From positions 1 through 64,000 of the forward strand of contig JAFGXP010000023.1 of NCBI GenBank assembly GCA_016936535.1: a stretch of 64,000 nucleotides of DNA. Direction: 5' to 3'. Below the pieces are notes generated by a model that had not been told where the DNA came from, searched no databases, and saw only the letters and a program-made list of their open reading frames with translations. This DNA is from Thiotrichales bacterium. Lineage in GTDB: Bacteria; Pseudomonadota; Gammaproteobacteria; Thiomicrospirales; Thiomicrospiraceae. Both the position numbers and the translations under genes were made by a program. Below are positions 1 through 9,174 of the stretch, piece by piece. Position 1 is the stretch's first letter. Each line of letters opens with the position of its first letter.

Positions 1-2384
1 TCGGCGATCTGCAGCTGATTATGGACAAAAAAGTCCACCCGCGAATTTAACTCCCCTTCTACCAATGCATGGCGCAGGAAAATCTTATGCGCTTCAACAG
101 GGTTCACCGGGCCATAGTTACATAAACGGCGACTGACAATCGGCAAACCAAACAAAGTAATCGACTCATAGGCACCAACCTGACCATTCTTTTTCTGCCA
201 GTGTGGATCCGTGTAGCTATGGTTGATTAAGTGATTGGCAAGAGACTCCACCCAACGCACATCAATTTCCGCGTTATTACGGGCGTACAAACGTGTGGTT
301 TCAATCAATTCTGCAGAAACAATCCACTTTGGACGACGCTTAAAAAGCACAGAACTGGGATGAATAAAGAGCTTGCTGCTGCGTGCGCCCAAATAGCTTT
401 TTTCATCATCACGGGTAGCGATATTCCCTAAAAGACCCGACAACAAGGAGCGGTGCACCGCAATCGAATGCAAATCACTCAAGCGCTCAACCACCTCGTT
501 CCCCTGCTGAACTTCTTCATACAAATGCAAAGGCTCTAGCTTCAACCCCAGTTGTTTCAAACTTTGCTCTAACTGCATCACCAATTCATGCCATTCTTTC
601 ATGCGCACATACGAAAGGAAGTGGGTTTTACACAACTTACGCAATTTGTTTTGCGATAAATGTCGGCGCTGATGCTCATAAAAGCGCCACAAATTCAGAA
701 AAAACAGAAAATCGGAACGCGAATCTTCCCAACGTTTATAGACCTGTTGAGCCGCGGCCCGATTCGCTTCATTCAGTTCACGGGGATCCTGCATACTCAA
801 GACACCCGCAATCACAATCAACTCCGCCAGAACCGCATTTTTTTCTGCCTCAAGCACCATTTTGGCAAATGCAGGATCAATGGGCAGCTTCGCTAATTGG
901 CGACCAACTTCCGTTAAACGGCGTTTTTCATCCAGCGCACCCAATTCAAATAACTGACGATAACCGTCATTTACGGCCTTATCGTTTGGCGGTTCAATAA
1001 ACGGAAACTGCGACACCGCCCCCAGCTTGAGTTGCGTCATAGTCAAAATAATCGACGCCAAAGAGGTTCGATGAATCTCTGGATCGGTAAAAGCTGGACG
1101 ACTGGTAAAATCCTCTTCCGAATACAGACGAATGCAAATCCCATCGCTAACCCGGCCACAACGTCCTTTGCGCTGGTTGGCGGAGGCTTGTGAAATTTTC
1201 TCAATCGGCAGGCGCTGCACCTTTGAGCGCAAACTGTAGCGACTGATGCGCACTAAACCGGGGTCGATGACATATTTGATTCCCGGTACCGTTAAGGAGG
1301 TTTCCGCAACGTTGGTACTGAGGATAATTCGCCGCTTTTGCGATGTTTCAAAAACCCTGTTTTGTTCGGCCATCGACAGGCGCGCATACAAAGGCACAAT
1401 TTCCGTATTTTTCAGGTTGCGCTTGCGTAAAACTTCGGCGGTTTCCTTAATATCGCGCTCTCCAACCTGAAACACCAACACATCACCAAACGGGTCCTCT
1501 AATGCCAGTTCATCGATCGCCTCGGCAATCGCTAACCCCAAATCCGCTTCAATCTCATTGCCTGCATCATCCTGATAAGCTTGCAAAGGACGGTAGCGTA
1601 CTTCAACCGGATAAGTTCGCCCAGAAACCTCAACCACAGGAGGTCGTTTACCGTTTAGGGTAAAGTGATCGGCAAAACGCTCGGTATTAATTGTGGCCGA
1701 GGTAATAATCACTTTTAAATCTTGGCGCTTGTGCAGCAGCTGTTTAAGTATGCCAAGCAGGAAATCGATGTTAATACTGCGCTCGTGCGCCTCATCAATA
1801 ATTAACGTGTCGTATTGCGTTAAATAAGGATCATTTTGAATTTCGGCCAATAAAATGCCATCGGTCATCACCTTTATCAAACTGTGCTCTTTAACTTGAT
1901 CCAAAAAGCGCACCTGATAGCCTACAAGATCGCTGATTTGGCTTCCAAGCTCCTCTGCCAATCGTTCAGCAACGCTGCGAGCGGCCAGCCGTCGCGGTTG
2001 CGTACAACCAATCTTGCCAAACACTCCTTGACCCGCATCCAAGCATAACTTAGGAATCTGCGTGGTTTTACCCGAGCCGGTTTCACCCGCAATCACCACC
2101 ACCTGATGTTCGCGAATCAATGCGCGCAATTCGTCCTTGCGGGCAGACACCGGTAATTGTTGGGGATAATCAATTTTGGGTATTTTTTTTAATCTCTTTT
2201 GCGCCAACTCAATAGATTTCGCCAATCGCTGACACCAGTTTTGTGACATCGACAAAAGTGCATTTTCTTCTGGAACAGATGAATCCAAGAGTTGTTTTAA
2301 TAGTTTTCGTCTATCGTAAATCATTGACTCTTGATTGATAAAATTTATTAAGTCTTTCTTTTTGTTTGGAAATTTCAATGACAT
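1..2384 (-). CDS. hrpA: ATP-dependent RNA helicase HrpA, N-terminal part (runs off left edge)
   Basis: DEAH-box RNA helicase of the HrpA family, expected to unwind RNA in the cytoplasm. About 794 codons are in the window; the family is about 1300 residues, so the C-terminal third lies outside. The reverse-strand translation shows, in order, a Walker A loop (GETGSGKT), a DEAH box (IIDEAHERS), the SAT motif (ITSATI) and motif VI (QRKGRCGRV), followed by the helicase-associated winged-helix region. I chose the ATG at 2384; another in-frame ATG at 2324 is possible, and neither has a strong Shine-Dalgarno. The family is certain, the start is not. Confidence 0.93.
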   Translation of the reverse strand, partial: MSLKFPNKKKDLINFINQESMIYDRRKLLKQLLDSSVPEENALLSMSQNWCQRLAKSIELAQKRLKKIPKIDYPQQLPVSARKDELRALIREHQVVVIAGETGSGKTTQIPKLCLDAGQGVFGKIGCTQPRRLAARSVAERLAEELGSQISDLVGYQVRFLDQVKEHSLIKVMTDGILLAEIQNDPYLTQYDTLIIDEAHERSINIDFLLGILKQLLHKRQDLKVIITSATINTERFADHFTLNGKRPPVVEVSGRTYPVEVRYRPLQAYQDDAGNEIEADLGLAIAEAIDELALEDPFGDVLVFQVGERDIKETAEVLRKRNLKNTEIVPLYARLSMAEQNRVFETSQKRRIILSTNVAETSLTVPGIKYVIDPGLVRISRYSLRSKVQRLPIEKISQASANQRKGRCGRVSDGICIRLYSEEDFTSRPAFTDPEIHRTSLASIILTMTQLKLGAVSQFPFIEPPNDKAVNDGYRQLFELGALDEKRRLTEVGRQLAKLPIDPAFAKMVLEAEKNAVLAELIVIAGVLSMQDPRELNEANRAAAQQVYKRWEDSRSDFLFFLNLWRFYEHQRRHLSQNKLRKLCKTHFLSYVRMKEWHELVMQLEQSLKQLGLKLEPLHLYEEVQQGNEVVERLSDLHSIAVHRSLLSGLLGNIATRDDEKSYLGARSSKLFIHPSSVLFKRRPKWIVSAELIETTRLYARNNAEIDVRWVESLANHLINHSYTDPHWQKKNGQVGAYESITLFGLPIVSRRLCNYGPVNPVEAHKIFLRHALVEGELNSRVDFFVHNQLQIA

Positions 2385-2435
2385 AGGTTGACTACTGAGT
2401 TTTAATCCGCATAATAGAAACAAAATCTAATACAC

Positions 2436-2476
2436 CTATAAGCAAGCCTTATAGCCAACCCAAATTGTTTTTGGGT
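2436..2476. repeat. Two adjacent perfect inverted repeats upstream of the persulfide dioxygenase gene
   Basis: CTATAAG / CTTATAG (2436-2442 with 2448-2454) and ACCCAAA / TTTGGGT (2458-2464 with 2470-2476), each with a 5-base loop and spaced by three bases, with no T-run after either. They sit between the divergent hrpA and dioxygenase genes, so an operator role is possible. Confidence 0.6.
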
Positions 2477-2593
2477 GGTCACATTTCTCTTGCTGTGGCG
2501 TGTATTGAGGTCGGTTTATTTGGCAAATCGCCAATTTAAGGCGGTGTGAATGAGCCGAGATTATACCAAACTCAAAAAGGAAGACTGTCAACG

Positions 2594-3307
2594 ATGAAAA
2601 TTCGCCAATTATTTGACTACGACACTTGGACCTACACCTATTTAGTGTGGGATGAAGATACGCTCGAAGCGGCGGTCATTGATACGGTAATCGAGCAGGT
2701 CGAGCGCGATATGCAGCACATTCAAGAACTTGGCTTGAAAGTCAAATACTTAATGGAAACGCATATTCATGCGGACCACATCACCGGTTCCGGCCCACTT
2801 CGTAAACGCACAGGGGCAGAAATTGTGGTGCACAAAAACTCAGGATCACAGTGCGCCGACATCCTCGCGGAAGAGGGCAATGTCTTCAAACTTGGTCACC
2901 AAGAAATTCGAGTACTGCATACCCCCGGCCACACCAACACCGACATTACCTATATGATTGAAGGTGCTGTGTTTACGGGCGATACGCTACTGGTACGCGA
3001 TTGTGGCCGTACCGATTTCCAGTTGGGTAGCAACGAGGATATGTATCACTCCTTGACCAACAAGCTATTCAAATTGCCAGAAGACACTATGGTTTTCCCT
3101 GCGCACGACTACAAAGGCTTCACCCAATCCACGATTGGAGAAGAGAAAAAGTTTAACGTTCGCGCGGGAGATAACAAATCGTTCCAAGACTTCTCGACTA
3201 TTATGAATAACTTGAACCTGCCTCGTCCGCGTCGCATTGACATCTCGGTTCCAGGCAACTTGCTTTGTGGCAATCTCGACGACGAGCCAAAAGAAAAACA
3301 AGGCTAG
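2594..3307 (+). CDS. ETHE1-like persulfide dioxygenase (metallo-beta-lactamase fold)
   Basis: A 237-residue MBL-fold protein of the ETHE1 type, expected to oxidise glutathione persulfide to sulfite with O2 and a mononuclear iron. The metal site is visible as THIHADH (H57, H59, D61, H62), H113 in HTPGHTN, the TGDTLL aspartate and H171 in PAHDYKG. The segments RDCGRTDFQ and EEKKFNVR are typical of persulfide dioxygenases and argue against glyoxalase II. An in-frame GTG at 2546 would add 16 unusual residues; I prefer the ATG at 2594, with AGGAAG ten bases upstream. No rhodanese domain is fused, though a single-domain rhodanese lies at 16.3 kb. A role in sulfide or sulfur metabolism fits a sulfur oxidiser but is inferred. 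Confidence 0.88.
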   Translation: MKIRQLFDYDTWTYTYLVWDEDTLEAAVIDTVIEQVERDMQHIQELGLKVKYLMETHIHADHITGSGPLRKRTGAEIVVHKNSGSQCADILAEEGNVFKLGHQEIRVLHTPGHTNTDITYMIEGAVFTGDTLLVRDCGRTDFQLGSNEDMYHSLTNKLFKLPEDTMVFPAHDYKGFTQSTIGEEKKFNVRAGDNKSFQDFSTIMNNLNLPRPRRIDISVPGNLLCGNLDDEPKEKQG

Positions 3308-3354
3308 AAAGCGTTTGGTTTTAAAGACTCTGTCGCAAGCCAAAGCCTAAAGTA

Positions 3355-3394
3355 AAAAAGCGCAGAAAATCTTAGGATTTTCTGCGCTTTTGCT
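3355..3394. terminator. Bidirectional rho-independent terminator
   Basis: A perfect 12-bp stem (3359-3370 with 3377-3388, loop CTTAGG) is flanked by an A-run on the left and a T-run on the right. It can therefore terminate both the dioxygenase gene and the converging slyD-like gene. Confidence 0.9.
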
Positions 3395-3468
3395 TATGAA
3401 CACTGAACAAAGCGGATTACTTGAAGCCGCCTACAAGGCACATAAATAAGAATAATTAACCGGACGAG

Positions 3469-3897
3469 TTAATAAACCTCGAGCACTTCGATTTTGTAAT
3501 GAAGCGTTTTGCCAGCAAGGGGATGATTACCGTCTAGATACACCTTGTCTTCATCAATATCGGTAATGCGGAAAATTACAGGATTGCCTTCCGGATCTTC
3601 TGTTTCAACCGTAGCGCCAATTTCAATTACCACATTATCATCAAAATTATCTGGGCCGGCATAAACTTGCAGCTCCTCCAAAACAGGACCATAAGCATCT
3701 TCCGGAGCCAGTGTGACCTTGGCGCTAAAGCCTGCCTCTTCGCCCTCTAAAAACGCCTCCAGACCGGAAATAATCTCACCTTCCCCATGCACGTAAATGA
3801 CAGGTTCATCGGTATCATAGGTTGAATCGATTAAATTGCCTTCCTCATCGAACAATTCATAATGAAAACTGACTTCCGATCCTTTTTTGATTTTCAT
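3469..3897 (-). CDS. FKBP-type peptidyl-prolyl isomerase, SlyD/FkpB class
   Basis: A 142-residue FKBP-family prolyl isomerase that speeds cis/trans proline isomerisation and chaperones folding in the cytoplasm. The FKBP core starts at KKGSEVSFHYEL. An insert-in-flap segment of about 60 residues interrupts it (roughly residues 68-125), and the core ends with DGNHPLAGKTLHYKIEV, the signature of SlyD-like proteins. The His/Cys-rich metal-binding tail of E. coli SlyD is absent; the protein ends right after the core. It is strongly acidic. Start: ATG at 3897 with AGGGGATG just upstream. It is divergent from dnaQ. Confidence 0.88.
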   Translation of the reverse strand: MKIKKGSEVSFHYELFDEEGNLIDSTYDTDEPVIYVHGEGEIISGLEAFLEGEEAGFSAKVTLAPEDAYGPVLEELQVYAGPDNFDDNVVIEIGATVETEDPEGNPVIFRITDIDEDKVYLDGNHPLAGKTLHYKIEVLEVY

Positions 3898-3973
3898 CTC
3901 ATCCCCTTTTCTGCGCTGCAGTGGTTTTATGCTTTAAAATAGGCCAACATTTTACCCCGAAAAGGAGCATGGG

Positions 3974-4678
3974 ATGCGGCAAATATTTTTGGATACCGAG
4001 ACCACCGGCTTTCATCCTCAGGATGGCGATCGCATTATTGAAATCGGTGCTGTAGAGCTGATCAAGCGACGATTAACCGGCGCGCATTACCATCAATTTA
4101 TTAACCCCGAACGGACCATTCCCGCCGAAGCAACTCAAGTTCATGGCATTACCGATGCGCGTGTTAAAAACGAACCTAAGTTTTCACAGATTGTTGATCA
4201 GTTTATGCAGTTTGTTGCAGGTGCCGAACTGATTATTCATAACGCCCCCTTTGACGTTGGCTTTATCAATCATGAATTGGCTCGCTTAAGCGAAAATCGC
4301 TGGGGACGCCTAGAGGACCACTGCAAAATTACCGATAGCTTGAAGATGGCGGCCAAACGTTATCCTGGGCAACGCAACAACTTAGACGCCTTATGTCGCC
4401 GACTTTACATTGATAATTCCAGCCGACAATTTCACGGCGCTCTACTCGATTCTGAAATTTTGGCCGAAGTCTATCTTGCAATGACCGGTGGCCAGACTGA
4501 TTTACTGTTTGAACAGAGTCCGTCAAATAAAACACTGACTTCGCCTAACCCACTAAATGTTTCCTCGCAACACAGACCGGCTCTAAAAGTGCTCTATGCA
4601 AACGCGCAAGAGCTCACGGCACACCAAGAAAAATTATGTGAAATTAGTAAAAAATCAGGCAAAACCGTGGCGTGGTAA
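3974..4678 (+). CDS. dnaQ: DNA polymerase III epsilon subunit (proofreading exonuclease)
   Basis: A 234-residue DnaQ-type 3'-5' exonuclease, the proofreading subunit of the replicative polymerase. Exo I is FLDTETTGF (D7, E9), Exo II is HNAPFDVGFINHE, and Exo III is FHGALLDSEILAEVY with the catalytic His and Asp. The tail after about residue 185 is probably the segment that binds the alpha subunit. AAGGAG lies seven bases before the ATG. The partner dnaE is in this window at 29.7-33.2 kb. dnaQ next to rnhA matches the enterobacterial order. Confidence 0.95.
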   Translation: MRQIFLDTETTGFHPQDGDRIIEIGAVELIKRRLTGAHYHQFINPERTIPAEATQVHGITDARVKNEPKFSQIVDQFMQFVAGAELIIHNAPFDVGFINHELARLSENRWGRLEDHCKITDSLKMAAKRYPGQRNNLDALCRRLYIDNSSRQFHGALLDSEILAEVYLAMTGGQTDLLFEQSPSNKTLTSPNPLNVSSQHRPALKVLYANAQELTAHQEKLCEISKKSGKTVAW

Positions 4679-4762
4679 TTCTCCTGATAGCCAATAGGAT
4701 TCAAAACCGTTTTTTTCTGGCAAGCCGGCAAGGGAAATTACGCTTGATTCAATCGGTCACGG

Positions 4763-5230
4763 CTAAGCCGAAAACTGATCCATAGCCAAGTTCGCCAGCG
4801 CATCAACCCGTTCATTTTCTGGATGGCCGGAATGACCTTTTACCCAGCACCACTCCACTTGATGCGGCTGCACCGCTGCATCCAACCTTTGCCAGAGTTC
4901 TTGGTTTTTGACTGGCTTATTGGCCGAGGTACGCCAATTTTTTTGCTTCCAATTTTGCATCCAGACCGTAATTCCATTTTTGACATATTGCGAATCGGTG
5001 TAAATCACCACTTGGCAAGGTTTTTTTAAGGCTTCAAATGCTTGAATAGCTGCCATTAATTCCATCTGGTTATTGGTGGCTTCCGCTTGCGCACCGTGCA
5101 ATTCTTTACGGTGCGCGCCGGATATCAGCAAAACTCCCCACCCCCCCAATCCCGGGTTACCACGACACCCCCCATCGGTATAGGCCAAGACTTTTGGCGC
5201 AGAGGGTTTCAGAATTTTATGATCAGACAT
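4763..5230 (-). CDS. rnhA: Ribonuclease HI
   Basis: A 155-residue RNase HI that degrades the RNA strand of RNA-DNA hybrids. All four catalytic acids are visible: D19 in [12 protein letters not shown]57 in [10 protein letters not shown]79 in YTDSQYV and D143 in NERVDALAN, plus the conserved His of VKGHSGH (H133). The length matches the E. coli enzyme, including the basic handle ([17 protein letters not shown]). Its start overlaps the end of the upstream methyltransferase gene by 22 bases, so the two are probably translationally coupled. Confidence 0.97.
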   Translation of the reverse strand: MSDHKILKPSAPKVLAYTDGGCRGNPGLGGWGVLLISGAHRKELHGAQAEATNNQMELMAAIQAFEALKKPCQVVIYTDSQYVKNGITVWMQNWKQKNWRTSANKPVKNQELWQRLDAAVQPHQVEWCWVKGHSGHPENERVDALANLAMDQFSA

Positions 5231-6054
5231 TTTCTTTCCTTAAAAGGGTTCGTGTTGGCGTCTCTCGGGGGTTCGGTTCGGTTCTGCACCTCTTTCACGC
5301 CCACAGCTTTTGAAGATGAAAGATTGCTGCCCATCGCCTGCCAACGTGGCATACGCCATTTAACGCCAACCAAAGTAGGCGCATCCAATTTCTTTTTAGC
5401 GACTAGGCAATAGACATTGCCAAATTGCCAGCCCAATCGCTGCAATAGGCGTTCAGATCGTCCAATTAATTGAGCCCAAAATCCTTCGCTTGCAGGATTT
5501 TGCGCGCATTGTACGCTGGTAAAACGTCGCTGTTTCACTTCATAACCTAAAACACTGAGCCACTCTTGCAACTGCTGCGGATCAACCAACTGCGCTTGCT
5601 GCATAATTGAAGCCTTGTTAAACCATTTTTGTCGCCACACCCAACAACCTTTGGCATGAAAGCCGGTAATCACCAAATGCCCCTCGGCACGGAGCATGGT
5701 ATCGACTTGCCGCAACAGCAGATGCGGGTCTGCAGCCGCTTCAAAAGTATGGGGCAACAAAATTACATCCACTTGATCTCGGCCAATCGGTAAATAGTCC
5801 AAATCCGCTTGCACAAAATGGAGACCTTGTTGCAAAACAGCGCGTTCAGGAAAACCGCTGTCCAGCAGAACCTTGGTATTAACTCGACTTTGCGCTAACA
5901 AATCTTCCTCGCTAATGGCCCCCAACTGCAGCACAAAATAGCCGAATAAATTAGCCAATGCCGCATCAATAAGACGCCGTTCTTGCGCGTAAATCCCCGA
6001 ACCTAGAGCGGATGCGTAGTGCTGTTTGAGTAACTGCTGAAAACTGGTTGACAT
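5209..6054 (-). CDS. SAM-dependent methyltransferase, YafS-like
   Basis: A 281-residue class I methyltransferase-like protein. The glycine-rich SAM loop is degenerate. The strand [18 protein letters not shown] and the following [23 protein letters not shown] match motifs of the YafS / methyltransferase-11 group. Position between gloB and rnhA supports YafS, whose substrate is not established to my knowledge. The last 40 or so residues are rich in Ser, Pro and Lys and look disordered. The reading frame opens with a GTG at 6060; I prefer the ATG at 6054, with AGGAA six bases upstream. Confidence 0.75.
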   Translation of the reverse strand: MSTSFQQLLKQHYASALGSGIYAQERRLIDAALANLFGYFVLQLGAISEEDLLAQSRVNTKVLLDSGFPERAVLQQGLHFVQADLDYLPIGRDQVDVILLPHTFEAAADPHLLLRQVDTMLRAEGHLVITGFHAKGCWVWRQKWFNKASIMQQAQLVDPQQLQEWLSVLGYEVKQRRFTSVQCAQNPASEGFWAQLIGRSERLLQRLGWQFGNVYCLVAKKKLDAPTLVGVKWRMPRWQAMGSNLSSSKAVGVKEVQNRTEPPRDANTNPFKERKCLIIKF

Positions 6055-6181
6055 CTTCACTTCCTAAAAAAATTTATGACCGGCATCAAGACTTTAGGGG
6101 TAGCTGCGAATAACTGCCTATGGATAAAATTCAAATTTACCATTAAAATTCAAAAATTTACTGATTTGGTGCTCCAAAAAT

Positions 6182-6979
6182 ATGCGTGAAATCATTGGGA
6201 TTCCGTCATTAGTCGGCGATTACGACAACTACATTTGGGTGCTTTATGATAGCAGCATTCAGCAAGCTTGGGTGTTTGACCCAGGCGAAGCACAACCAGT
6301 ATTAGCCTTTTTAAATACCAATCACTTGGCTTTGAAAGCAATCTTGATTACCCACCGACACTTTGACCATGTCGATGGCATCCCGGAGTTAAAAGCGGCT
6401 TTCCCAAGCGCGATTGTGTATGGGCCGCAAAAAACCCCAAACGCACTGATTGACGTGCGTTTGCAAGAAGGCGACCAAGTGACCGTAAGCCCCGAGCTGG
6501 CGTTTGATGTTTTGGAAACCCCCGGACATACGGAAGATCACATCAGCTATGTCAATGCCGACAGTTTGTTTTGTGCCGACACGCTTTTCACTGGTGGCTG
6601 TGGGCGTTTATTAGGTGGCACACCCCAGCAATATGCGGAGTCCCTCTTGAAATTACGCCAACTGCCGGATGAACTTGATTTTTTTTGTGCGCACGAATAT
6701 ACGGTTGATAATCTGCGTTTTGCTTGCTACGTCGATCCCGAAAATCCGGCCTTGCAGGCACGAAGTCGAGCTTTGCAGATTGACTATCCCCGAGCACTCA
6801 ATCAAGCACCAAACAAACTGGGCCTCGAAAAAAGCACCAATCCGTTTTTACGTTTTGATCTGCCCCCATTACGCGACAAATTACGAGCACGGGGTTGTGA
6901 TGACACCCCCGCCAGTTTGTTTGCGGGTTTGCGCGCCTGGAAGGATCAAGTGGATCAAGGCGTTGAAAAGATAGAATAA
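6182..6979 (+). CDS. gloB: Hydroxyacylglutathione hydrolase (glyoxalase II)
   Basis: A 265-residue MBL-fold enzyme that hydrolyses S-lactoylglutathione to lactate and glutathione, the last step of methylglyoxal detoxification. It has the binuclear metal motif THRHFDHVDG, then HTEDHISY, the CADTLFTGGCGRLLGG segment and the AHEYTVDNLRFA His. The C-terminal domain carries the family's substrate-binding tail (NPFLRFD). Length is as expected. It is divergent from the yafS-like gene and followed by mltD, the same set as in enterobacteria. No clear Shine-Dalgarno is seen. Confidence 0.94.
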   Translation: MREIIGIPSLVGDYDNYIWVLYDSSIQQAWVFDPGEAQPVLAFLNTNHLALKAILITHRHFDHVDGIPELKAAFPSAIVYGPQKTPNALIDVRLQEGDQVTVSPELAFDVLETPGHTEDHISYVNADSLFCADTLFTGGCGRLLGGTPQQYAESLLKLRQLPDELDFFCAHEYTVDNLRFACYVDPENPALQARSRALQIDYPRALNQAPNKLGLEKSTNPFLRFDLPPLRDKLRARGCDDTPASLFAGLRAWKDQVDQGVEKIE

Positions 6980-7086
6980 ACACAACCCACTTAAAAAATC
7001 GGTTTTTTTAATTACCCAACTTACCTCATGAGAGCGACACATAACCCATCAATAGAATGGGAAAATGATCAGAAGAGAAACATACG

Positions 7087-9024
7087 ATGCAAAAAATACC
7101 TCAAATGACACCCACCCAAATTCCTGCGAACTGCGCCTTGTTAAAAAAATCTATGCAACCTGCCAGACGCTACGTTTTATGGATGAGTTTAGGGGTATTA
7201 GCCCTTCCCTTAAGCGGCTGTAACAGTCTAACCGCGCTGACGCAACCCTCTGAAGATCGTTTTGAAGCAAAGTACCGCAGTGGCCCCTCCAGTTTCTTTC
7301 AAACCCCAGAGGAACAAGATTCGCCTGACCGCCACATTCTTCATCTTGGCAGCAAACCTGAACTGAAAAAAGCGATTGAGGCACAGTATGGTGCACAAAT
7401 GCAATCCCCGCAGATTCCAACCGCACGCCGTTTAAACCCCAATAACCTGTGGGATCAATTTCAAGGCCAATTCAAATTGGCTCAAGATAATCAAGCCCAC
7501 TATGAAAAATCGGTACTTTATTATCAAAAGCGGCAACAACATTTAACCGAAGTCTCTAAACGCGCCAAACCTTATCTGTATTACATTGTGCAGGAAGTTA
7601 AGCGCCGCCAAATGCCATTAGAGCTGGCATTACTCCCGATGATTGAAAGCGGCTTTCAACCGCACGCCAAATCGCATCAGGAGGCCTTAGGACTTTGGCA
7701 ATTCATGCCACAAACCGCACTGATGCTCGGTCTTGAAAAAAATGCTTGGTATGATGGCCGACGCGATCTGTTACAAAGTACCCAAGCGGCATTGACCTAT
7801 CTGCAGCGTCACTATGACAATACACAAGATTGGCTGCTGTCACTGGCTTCTTACAATGCCGGCTTTGGTACCGTACAAAAAGCGATAAAAACCTATCAAC
7901 AGGATAATGCCACGCAAGAAATGCCTGATTTCTGGCAATTGCGCGCCTATTTACCCAAAGAAACGCAGAATTATGTACCTTCTCTGCTCTCTTTAGCGCA
8001 TTTAATTGACCACAATGATCGTTACCAGATTACGCTTGAAGAGATTCCAAATCGACCTTTTTTTGAGGTGTTGCAAGTAGATCGACAGGTTGCTCTCAAC
8101 GCCGTCGCCAATGCCGCACAAATCTCGAATGAATTGCTGTCTAACCTCAACCCGGCCTATGTTCGTCAAGCCACACCGCCAAATGGTCCGCATACCCTGC
8201 TTCTCCCCATCAGTAAAAAACAACAAGTTCAAAAAATGTACCAGCGCAACGCTCAAGCTTTCGCAATTAATTGGCAAGACTATCGAGTAAAAGCCGGAGA
8301 CAGCCTTGGTAAGATTGCACTACAATTTGGCACCTCAATTACTGAAATCAAGCAACTCAACCACCTTGCATCGAATTCAGTCAGAACCGGACAAAAACTC
8401 TTAATTCCCGTATTGGCTAATAGCCACTTGCGTCCAGATGATGCCTCTTTATTAGCGAGCATTCGTCAAAACGACTCTACCGTGAACATGGCCGCGAATG
8501 CGCTCTTAACTTCTCCCAAAAATCAACAAACACCTAAACAAAAAAGCACATCTTTTAGCGAATATCAGGTCGTTGCAGGCGACACCCTTTCCACCATTGC
8601 AGAGAAGCTGGGCGTCAGTACACAAAAATTAGCGCAGTGGAACCGTTTGTCGATTCAAAGCAAGGTTCGGGTGGGGCAAGTATTAAAAATCTCGACCGAA
8701 AGCAATCAAGCCATTCGCCACTCTGTTAAAGCGGGAGAAAGCCTAAGCGAAATTGCCAATCACTATGGCGTCACTGTCAAACAGTTGATGCAATGGAATC
8801 AGATTCGCTCAACGCGCGCACTGCAAACCGGACAAACCCTAAGTGTTTGGCAAGGACCTCAGACGAGCAAGCACGCTGAATATCGAGTCAAAAATGGAGA
8901 CAACCTCTGGGTAATTGCCAAAGAGTTCCGTCTGCCAGTGCAAAGCTTGGCGCAATACAACCAATTGAGCATTCAAAGCATGTTGCAACCCGGGCAAATT
9001 CTTAAAATTCCATTCAACATTTAG
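7087..9024 (+). CDS. mltD: Membrane-bound lytic murein transglycosylase D, with four LysM repeats
   Basis: A 645-residue lipoprotein that cleaves peptidoglycan glycan strands with formation of 1,6-anhydromuropeptides. A lipoprotein signal ends in LPLSGC (lipidated Cys45). The SLT domain spans about residues 165-280, with catalytic E187 in MIESGF, the GLWQFMP motif and SYNAGFGTV. Four LysM modules follow, starting near residues 398, 495, 545 and 596, each with the xVxxGDxLxxIA pattern. The N-terminus is long; a start at M23 would give a more usual signal, but the Shine-Dalgarno (AGAAGAG) favours 7087. Confidence 0.93.
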   Translation: MQKIPQMTPTQIPANCALLKKSMQPARRYVLWMSLGVLALPLSGCNSLTALTQPSEDRFEAKYRSGPSSFFQTPEEQDSPDRHILHLGSKPELKKAIEAQYGAQMQSPQIPTARRLNPNNLWDQFQGQFKLAQDNQAHYEKSVLYYQKRQQHLTEVSKRAKPYLYYIVQEVKRRQMPLELALLPMIESGFQPHAKSHQEALGLWQFMPQTALMLGLEKNAWYDGRRDLLQSTQAALTYLQRHYDNTQDWLLSLASYNAGFGTVQKAIKTYQQDNATQEMPDFWQLRAYLPKETQNYVPSLLSLAHLIDHNDRYQITLEEIPNRPFFEVLQVDRQVALNAVANAAQISNELLSNLNPAYVRQATPPNGPHTLLLPISKKQQVQKMYQRNAQAFAINWQDYRVKAGDSLGKIALQFGTSITEIKQLNHLASNSVRTGQKLLIPVLANSHLRPDDASLLASIRQNDSTVNMAANALLTSPKNQQTPKQKSTSFSEYQVVAGDTLSTIAEKLGVSTQKLAQWNRLSIQSKVRVGQVLKISTESNQAIRHSVKAGESLSEIANHYGVTVKQLMQWNQIRSTRALQTGQTLSVWQGPQTSKHAEYRVKNGDNLWVIAKEFRLPVQSLAQYNQLSIQSMLQPGQILKIPFNI

Positions 9025-9116
9025 TGCCAATCTAAGGCTGGCGGCTCTTGCGTCAGCCCTTACAGCCTGCCTAATTCTTGGCTGAAATTTCCTCCAAGAC
9101 ACTCCCGTAAAAATAC

Positions 9117-9122
9117 TATAAT
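9117..9122 (+). promoter_or_regulatory. Candidate -10 element for slt
   Basis: A perfect TATAAT lies 52 bases before the slt ATG. No convincing -35 is seen at 16-18 bases, so this is only a candidate. Confidence 0.3.
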
Positions 9123-9174
9123 CGAGGGGCATTAAAAGTCCGCCTCGCCCATTTTGTTGCCAAAGAGTTTGCCC

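Noticed and set aside
7003..7012. An A/T-only hairpin after gloB (AAAAAATCGGTTTTTT)
   Set aside because: The stem has no G:C pair, too weak for an intrinsic terminator.
9031..9061. A GGCTGGCG / CGTCAGCC hairpin after mltD
   Set aside because: Stem is imperfect and no T-run follows on either strand, so I did not call a terminator.
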